Below, piece by piece: positions 1-3,918 of a stretch of 6,486 nucleotides of DNA; position 1 is the stretch's first letter; each line of letters starts with the position of its first letter. The position numbers and the translations under genes were made by a program. The stretch is taken from positions 1-6,486 of the forward strand of contig WBUW01000181.1 of assembly GCA_008933495.1 (NCBI GenBank), written 5' to 3'. The notes below the pieces were generated by a model. That model was not told the DNA's origin. It saw nothing but the letters and a program-made list of their open reading frames with translations, and ran no database searches. The DNA is from Pseudorhodoplanes sp. Its GTDB lineage: Bacteria; Pseudomonadota; Alphaproteobacteria; Rhizobiales; Xanthobacteraceae.

Positions 1-191
1 GTCCAGACGCCGTTCCCCATTTTGGCGGCGATCGCGCCGAGCGATTGGCCGCAGCGTTGCGCGCCTTCGCCGGAATCGCTGATCACTTCGACCACGTGCT
101 CGTTCAGCGTGGTCAGCGTCTTGGCCCGGCCGGACGAACGCGGTTGAAGAACTTTGCTGGAAAGGGATTTCGCCAGTGCCACGTCGTTCAT
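1..191 (-). CDS. korA: 2-oxoacid:acceptor (ferredoxin) oxidoreductase alpha subunit, N-terminal fragment
   Basis: Only the first 63 codons lie in the window; the gene runs off the left edge. The start is an ATG at 191-189, 14 bp after the nfnB stop, with a weak GGGA ribosome site. The peptide begins MNDVALAKSL and contains EHVVEVISDSGEGAQRCGQS followed by a GAIAAKMGNGVWT stretch. This matches the start of the fused gamma/alpha chain of 2-oxoacid:ferredoxin oxidoreductases (KorA type), where the gamma domain comes first. The family oxidatively decarboxylates a 2-oxoacid with CoA, using TPP and Fe-S clusters, and reduces ferredoxin in the cytoplasm. The TPP-binding beta subunit (korB) would be expected next, outside the window. 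Substrate (2-oxoglutarate or pyruvate) cannot be told from this fragment. Its place directly behind nfnAB suggests co-transcription and exchange of reduced ferredoxin. Confidence 0.85.
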   Translation of the reverse strand, partial: MNDVALAKSLSSKVLQPRSSGRAKTLTTLNEHVVEVISDSGEGAQRCGQSLGAIAAKMGNGVW

Positions 192-205
192 TGTTGCGAT
201 CCCGT

Positions 206-1708
206 CTAAGCTACACGGACCCGCGCGAAATTCTGTTCGCTGAGGGCAAGACCGAAGAACTGGCCGATGCTGTCGCCGGCATCCGCATAGCCCCGGTTGA
301 CGTCCCGGATTCTCAGGTAAGCTTTCATGCTGCAGGCAGCCTTGCGGCCGGCGCCCATGGCTTCGATCACCGTCGCCGCACCAGTGACGATATCGCCGCC
401 GGCGAATACGCCGACCATCGAGGTGGCCAAGTTGTCGTCGGTCTCGATGTAGCCGCGCTTGTTGAGCTTGAGCTTCGAGGTCTGGCCGATGATCGGATTG
501 GCGTTGGTGCCGATTGCGAAGACGACGAGATCCGTTTCCAGCTCGTGCTCGCTGCCGGTCACCGCAACCGGCCGGCGCCGGCCGGAGTCATCCGGCTCGC
601 CCAGCTCCATGCGGACACAACGCATACCGCGCACGCCGCCGTTGCCGTCGTCGAGGATCTCGACCGGATTGGTCAGCCAGTGAAACTCAATGCCCTCCTG
701 TTCGGCGTGGTGCACCTCCTCGGCGCGGGCCGGGCACTCCGTGCGCGAACGCCGGTAGACGCAGGACACTTTCTCGGCGCCGAGCCGCAGCGAGACGCGC
801 ATGGCATCCATGGCGGTGTTGCCGGCACCAATCACGACAACCCGGTGGCCCATGATCAATGGCGTGTCGTAGCCGGGGAATTCCTTGGCACGCATCAGAT
901 TGCAGCGCGTCAAGAGCTCGTTGGCGGAGAGCACGCCGTTGAGCGAATCTCCGGGGATCCCGAGCATCGACGGATAGCCGGCACCGGTGCCGATGAAGAC
1001 GGCGTCGAACCCCATTTCACCGCGCATCTGTTCGATGGTAAACAGACGGCCGACCAACGTGTTGCACTCGAACTTGACGCCGAGCTTGCGCAGGTTGTCG
1101 ATCTCGGCATCGACGATCGTGTTTGGCAGGCGGAAATCCGGGATGCCGTATTTCAGCACCCCGCCGGCCTGATGGAACGCCTCGTACACCGTAACGTCGC
1201 AGCCGGCTTTTGCCATGTCGGCGGCGCAGGCCATGCCGGCGGGGCCGGAGCCCACGATGCCGATCTTGAAGCGGCTCGGCTCGATATCGGGAACGTTGAC
1301 CCAACCCTCCGCGATGGCTGTGTCACCGACCCATCGCTCCAGACGGCCGATCGCCACCGGCTCGAGCGTGTCGCCAACGGTGCATACTTTCTCGCACTGG
1401 CTCTCTTGCGGGCAGACGCGGCCGCAGATGGCCGGCAGCAGATTGGTCTGGGTGATGATGTCGTAGGCGCTGCGGAAATCCTTCTGGCCGAGCTTCTGGA
1501 TGAAGCCGGGAATGTTGATGCCCACGGGGCAGCCGGCGATGCAGGGCTCATCCGGGCAAAGCAGACAGCGTTCCGCCTCCTTCAGCGTATCCGCGACGCT
1601 GAAGCCGCAAGCCACTTCGGTAAAATTCTTGACCCGCTGCTCGACAGGCTGCTCCGGCATGGGCGCGCGCTGCTGCGGAATGGTCCGTATGGTCCTCTTC
1701 TTCCCCAT
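206..1708 (-). CDS. nfnB: NfnB-like NADPH-binding Fe-S flavoprotein (GltD family), large subunit of NfnAB transhydrogenase
   Basis: A 500-residue protein of the glutamate synthase small-subunit family. The ATG at 1708-1706 is preceded by GAGG about 10 nt upstream. Residues 48-60 (CLLCPDEPCIAGC) and 95-109 (CGRVCPQESQCEKVC) carry eight cysteines for two [4Fe-4S] clusters. A GSGPAG FAD fold lies at 153-158, a second GAGNTA NAD(P) fold at 294-299, and the GGDIVTGAATVIEAMGAG flavin motif at 437-454. The segment EPVAIGRLERW (116-126) reads like NfnB rather than true GltD. No glutamate synthase large subunit is in the window, and the upstream gene is an NfnA homologue. Known NfnB binds NADPH at the bifurcating FAD and couples NADPH oxidation to reduction of ferredoxin and NAD+, or the reverse. 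After residue 466 there is an extra tail of about 34 residues (GDSIGQFFGL...) beyond the roughly 468-residue length I recall for Thermotoga NfnB. Automated annotation may call it gltD. The family is certain; the bifurcating role is inferred. Confidence 0.88.
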   Translation of the reverse strand: MGKKRTIRTIPQQRAPMPEQPVEQRVKNFTEVACGFSVADTLKEAERCLLCPDEPCIAGCPVGINIPGFIQKLGQKDFRSAYDIITQTNLLPAICGRVCPQESQCEKVCTVGDTLEPVAIGRLERWVGDTAIAEGWVNVPDIEPSRFKIGIVGSGPAGMACAADMAKAGCDVTVYEAFHQAGGVLKYGIPDFRLPNTIVDAEIDNLRKLGVKFECNTLVGRLFTIEQMRGEMGFDAVFIGTGAGYPSMLGIPGDSLNGVLSANELLTRCNLMRAKEFPGYDTPLIMGHRVVVIGAGNTAMDAMRVSLRLGAEKVSCVYRRSRTECPARAEEVHHAEQEGIEFHWLTNPVEILDDGNGGVRGMRCVRMELGEPDDSGRRRPVAVTGSEHELETDLVVFAIGTNANPIIGQTSKLKLNKRGYIETDDNLATSMVGVFAGGDIVTGAATVIEAMGAGRKAACSMKAYLRIRDVNRGYADAGDSIGQFFGLALSEQNFARVRVA

Positions 1709-1771
1709 GCTTCAGCCCTCGTTGCAGCTCGCCGCCGGAGCGCCGCGCGCGCCCCACGGCATCCCGTCATT

Positions 1772-1790
1772 GACAATGATTATTGACGAT
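1772..1790. promoter_or_regulatory. AT-rich, Fur-box-like half site in the nfnA-nfnB gap
   Basis: The 92-bp gap between the nfnA stop and the nfnB start is GC-rich except for an AT-rich patch at about 1770-1796. There GACAATGATTAT (1772-1783) matches 11 of 12 positions of one half of the classical Fur consensus GATAATGATTATCATTATC; the second half does not match. The patch also holds an imperfect repeat, ATTGAC at 1770 and 1783. Iron control of an Fe-S enzyme would make sense, but alphaproteobacterial iron regulators (Irr, RirA, Mur) often use other sites. This is a weak candidate only; it could also be an internal promoter or chance. Confidence 0.15.
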
Positions 1791-1800
1791 TATCGACGCG

Positions 1801-2760
1801 CTAGCCCCCCCGCACGTCTTCGAATGGATCCGGCAACTCGAGCAGCTCGGTTGCCGGCGGATGCGGCGGCGTCGCAGCCACGTTGCGCCCGCCCGATACC
1901 AATGGCTCCTTCATGCGGCAGGTGTCAGACCAGCGCTGCAACGCGAGCTTCTCCTGCTCGGTGTAGCGGCGCAGCCGCGTCGTCAGATCGGCGAAATCGA
2001 CCTTGTGGCCGTCGAAATCGGGACCATCGACGCAGGCGAACTTCACCTCGTTGCCCAGCTTGACGCGGCAACCGCCGCACATGCCGGTGCCGTCGACCAT
2101 GATCGGATTGAGACTGACGATGGTCTTGATGGCGTGCGGGCGAGTCGTCTCGACGCACGCCTTCATCATCATCGGCGGGCCGATCGCCACGACCTCGTCG
2201 ATCCCGGTATGCCGCTCGATCGCCCGCTTGATGCCATCGCTGACGAAGCCCTTGATGCCGGCGGAGCCGTCGTCGGTGCAGATGATCAGCTCATCGCAGC
2301 AAGCGCTGAACTTGTCACTCCAGAAGATCAGGTTCTTGCTGCGGAAGCCGAGGACGCCGATGACATATGCGCCGCTCTCCTTGAAGCCGCGCGCCTGCGG
2401 AAAGACCGGGGCCACGCCAAGGCCACCGCCGGCGCAAACGACCTTTTTCGCGTGCCCGATCCGGCTCGGCAGGCCCATGGGTCCGACCAGTGCATAAAGC
2501 CGCGTCCCGACCTTGCAGGTCTGCTGCATCTCCCTGGTGGTCTTGCCGACTGCCTGGACGACGAGCGTGACCGTTCCTTCATGGCGATCGAAATCTGCGA
2601 TGGTGAGCGGAATGCGCTCGCCCGCCTCGTGCGACATGACGATGACGAACTGCCCGGGATTGGCCGCCTTCGCCATCAACGGGTGATGGACCACAAGCGA
2701 ATAGGTAACCTCGGAAAAGTCCTCGCGGCCGGTAATCTCGAAGCTTGCCCGCTCAACCAT
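1801..2760 (-). CDS. nfnA: NfnA-like FAD/NAD-binding [2Fe-2S] electron-transfer subunit of NfnAB
   Basis: A 319-residue cytoplasmic ferredoxin-reductase-type protein, like the dihydroorotate dehydrogenase electron-transfer subunit and SudB. I chose the ATG at 2760-2758 because GGAG lies 8 nt upstream; an in-frame TTG eight codons earlier (2784) lacks such a site. Order of domains: beta-barrel FAD domain with the flavin motif RIPLTIAD (49-56), NAD-binding domain with AGGGLGVAP (110-118), then a [2Fe-2S] site at MVDGTGMCGGC (221-231) plus FACVDGPDFDGHKVDF (241-256). Cys228, Cys231, Cys243 and Asp223 fit the three-Cys, one-Asp ligand set reported for NfnA. In the family this subunit binds NAD(H) and passes electrons to NfnB. 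A tail after about residue 280, rich in Pro and acidic residues, exceeds the usual end of the domain. nfnB follows after 92 bp on the same strand, so the two are probably one operon. Alternative names: sulfide dehydrogenase beta (sudB), ferredoxin-NADP reductase subunit. Confidence 0.87.
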   Translation of the reverse strand: MVERASFEITGREDFSEVTYSLVVHHPLMAKAANPGQFVIVMSHEAGERIPLTIADFDRHEGTVTLVVQAVGKTTREMQQTCKVGTRLYALVGPMGLPSRIGHAKKVVCAGGGLGVAPVFPQARGFKESGAYVIGVLGFRSKNLIFWSDKFSACCDELIICTDDGSAGIKGFVSDGIKRAIERHTGIDEVVAIGPPMMMKACVETTRPHAIKTIVSLNPIMVDGTGMCGGCRVKLGNEVKFACVDGPDFDGHKVDFADLTTRLRRYTEQEKLALQRWSDTCRMKEPLVSGGRNVAATPPHPPATELLELPDPFEDVRGG

Positions 2761-2794
2761 CGCGTGGCTCCGAAAAATGCACAACTTATTTAAA

Positions 2795-2807
2795 CCGGGA
2801 TTCCCGG
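2795..2807. repeat. short perfect inverted repeat just upstream of nfnA
   Basis: CCGGGA-T-TCCCGG, with 6-bp arms around one base, lies 35 bp before the nfnA ATG. It is followed on the minus strand by the AT-rich TTTAAATAA (2794-2786), which could be a -10 region. The arms could be an operator, or the edge of the repeated or decayed sequence that fills the region above. I see no convincing -35 box. Confidence 0.3.
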
Positions 2808-3056
2808 GATGAACCTCGAATTGGCATGAATGTTGACGTTTTTTCGGCCTTTCCGCAAGACTGGGTGCGCGGTGCCGACCTCAGTCGCCATTCCAGGCGT
2901 CCGAATGGCGATCGAGGGTCTGATTTGGCCAATTTCCCTGGCATTCTGACGCACTCCTCCCGTCGCGGTCGCCGTCAAACGCATGATCGTCGAATATCTC
3001 ATGCTGTGCGGGTGGTGGCTGCGGCCAACGACCAACTTGCCTGCTCGTCGTGAAAA

Positions 3057-3086
3057 TTCCCTGTATTTTCCCTGATATCAGGGAAA
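3057..3086. repeat. TTCCCTG array with 11-bp spacing, ending in a 20-bp perfect palindrome
   Basis: Three copies of one heptamer lie exactly 11 bp apart: TTCCCTG at 3057-3063, TTCCCTG at 3068-3074, and the inverted CAGGGAA at 3079-3085. The last two form the perfect palindrome TTTCCCTGAT/ATCAGGGAAA (3067-3086). A fourth direct copy lies at 2933-2940. Spacing of about one helical turn on one face of the DNA suits a multimeric protein site. It could also be the end of a mobile element, since it lies 41 bp before the IS3 end. No stretch of T follows, so it does not look like an intrinsic terminator. Confidence 0.6.
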
Positions 3087-3150
3087 TTCATTGCCGAGAC
3101 CCGTTCGATATGAACTGCATCATTCAGTGAACCGCGCCGGGTTTGCCGGA

Positions 3151-3177
3151 GGCTCCAAACCTTGAGAAGGTGGAGCC
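3151..3177 (+). promoter_or_regulatory. hairpin covering the orfA ribosome binding site
   Basis: GGCTCCA (3151-3157) pairs with TGGAGCC (3171-3177), and inside it CCTT (3160-3163) pairs with AAGG (3167-3170) around a GAG loop, with AA bulged on the left. The right arm contains the Shine-Dalgarno GGAG (3172-3175) of orfA, whose ATG is at 3181. Transcripts entering the IS from outside would fold and hide the start signal. This is a known way for insertion sequences to avoid activation by neighbouring promoters; its use here is inferred from the fold alone. Confidence 0.5.
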
Positions 3178-3180
3178 ATC

Positions 3181-3333
3181 ATGAGCAAGACGACGAACAG
3201 GTTTTCTCCTGAAGTGCGCGCCCGTGCGGTACGCCTAGTTTTCGATTACGAGAAGGAGCATCCATCACGCTGGGCGGCGGTGTCTTCGATCGCGGCCAAG
3301 ATCGGCTGCACGGCGCAGACGCTCAATGAGTGA
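3181..3333 (+). pseudogene. truncated IS3-family transposase OrfA
   Basis: Fifty codons starting MSKTTNRFSPEVRARAVRLV, followed by a TGA. IS3-family OrfA proteins are normally about 90-110 residues and start with this helix-turn-helix region. Here PEVRARAVRLVFDYEKEH and AAVSSIAAKIGCTAQTLNE give the DNA-binding helices, which end at the point where the family usually continues with a Trp (NEW). The stop replaces that Trp codon and the following bases show no OrfA homology, so the stop was made at the breakpoint. The leucine zipper, the frameshift region and the DDE catalytic OrfB are all absent. GGAG lies 5 nt before the ATG. At best it makes an inactive DNA-binding fragment. Confidence 0.8.
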
Positions 3334-3336
3334 TCG

Positions 3337-3816
3337 CTAATATCGTCGGCGGAATTCGTTCGTTGGGAGCTTATTCTCTTTTGCCTCGGGAGCGGCGTCG
3401 CTTGGGCGCGCGGTTTTGTCCGTTTGAGTGTTCATCTCAATCAGTTCACCAAGCGTCAGGTCCGTCAGTTTGACTGTCTTTAAAATTGCTTTCGCTAAGT
3501 CGGAAGACGCTGTGAAGCCATGCTCTTCGATGAGGCTTACGCTCAACTCGTCGCCAAACACAGTTCTGAACAGGTAGAGAATATCTGAGCGGGTAAGTCG
3601 GATTTTCATCCGATAGTTGCCCGTCATTTTGAGTTCTTTTCCCCAGTGCACTTCAACACCGGAGAACGCGCCGTGCCGAGACGCGGGGAATAAACCGACC
3701 TTGTTCCAAGGCAGATACTTATTTTGAACTTTCGAAAGCTTCAAATCTGAAAGGTCGACTTGGACAAATTCTGTATTGCCCATGTTCCTATTCCAGCCAT
3801 GCGCAGTAATTTCCAT
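3337..3816 (-). CDS. hypothetical protein of 159 residues, low GC, unrecognised
   Basis: I do not recognise this protein. The ATG at 3816-3814 is chosen because GGGAG (3829-3825) stands 8 nt upstream; an in-frame TTG at 3831 overlaps that site and is less likely. The product begins MEITAHGWNRNMGNTEFVQV, has a mixed alpha/beta-looking middle (LPWNKVGLFPASRHGAFSGV, then YRMKIRLTRSDILYLFRTVF) and ends in a polar, probably disordered tail of about 30 residues (TQTDKTARPSDAAPEAKENK...). There is no signal peptide or membrane segment. By hand count GC over 3421-3540 is about 47%, against about 62% over 4921-4980 in the helicase gene, which points to horizontal origin. The stop is 3 bp from the end of the broken IS3 orfA, so the last residues (RRRY) may come from a junction. 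The normal start context and long open frame in low-GC DNA favour a real gene. Confidence 0.7.
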   Translation of the reverse strand: MEITAHGWNRNMGNTEFVQVDLSDLKLSKVQNKYLPWNKVGLFPASRHGAFSGVEVHWGKELKMTGNYRMKIRLTRSDILYLFRTVFGDELSVSLIEEHGFTASSDLAKAILKTVKLTDLTLGELIEMNTQTDKTARPSDAAPEAKENKLPTNEFRRRY

Positions 3817-3918
3817 CGCAATTACTCCCAAGCTGTTTATAAGTATGCCATTTGCTCCTTATGCGTGTAATTTGTGCCCATTGTGAGGCGTAAGAACAGT
3901 TTGTTAATCTTGGACCCC

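Larger units (their letters stand above)
2785..3127. other. non-coding accessory region between nfnA and the IS3 remnant
   Basis: No gene is supported in this 343-bp stretch. An 81-codon minus-strand reading frame (3035-2790) shows no recognisable domain, and I see no clear ribosome site for it. From memory, peptides like its end (NVNIHANSRFIPG) turn up as small spurious ORFs in many rhizobial genomes. That would make this a dispersed intergenic repeat or the decayed edge of a mobile element rather than a gene; I could not check this. The stretch contains the TTCCCTG repeat array (3057-3086), a further TTTCCCTG at 2933-2940, and the small inverted repeat at 2795-2807. Any promoter for the nfn operon must lie here. 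Confidence 0.5.
3128..3333 (+). mobile_element. left end remnant of an IS3-family insertion sequence
   Basis: The segment begins with TGAACCGCGCCGGGTTTGCC at 3128, which resembles the terminal inverted repeats (TGAACCG...) of IS3-family elements. It continues through an orfA leader into a broken orfA. The remaining part of orfA, all of orfB and the right inverted repeat are missing: I find no matching right end between 3334 and 3918. Homology to the IS seems to stop at about 3331, where the low-GC minus-strand gene ends. About 1 kb of the element has therefore been lost, probably by deletion or by insertion of other DNA. The remnant cannot transpose by itself. Confidence 0.75.

Noticed and set aside
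176..1786. 536-codon open frame on the plus strand opposite nfnB
   Set aside because: It is the antisense shadow of a high-GC gene: no recognisable domain, very rich in Ala/Gly/Asp/His, while the minus-strand frame has complete NfnB motifs.
2761..2784. TTG at 2784 as the nfnA start
   Set aside because: The ATG at 2760 has GGAG at the right distance, and the extra residues MCIFRSHA do not look like the family.
1783..2793. 336-codon plus-strand frame opposite nfnA
   Set aside because: Antisense shadow; the opposite strand encodes clear FAD, NAD and [2Fe-2S] motifs.
2790..3035. 81-codon minus-strand frame before nfnA as a gene
   Set aside because: No clear ribosome site and no domain; it lies in what looks like repeated or decayed sequence.
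3067..3086. 20-bp palindrome as an intrinsic terminator
   Set aside because: No T run follows the stem on either strand and the centre leaves no loop; a protein site or element end fits better.
3837..3851. Four-codon leader (MAYL) upstream of the 159-residue gene
   Set aside because: AAGGAG is only 3 nt from the ATG and nothing suggests attenuation; most likely chance.
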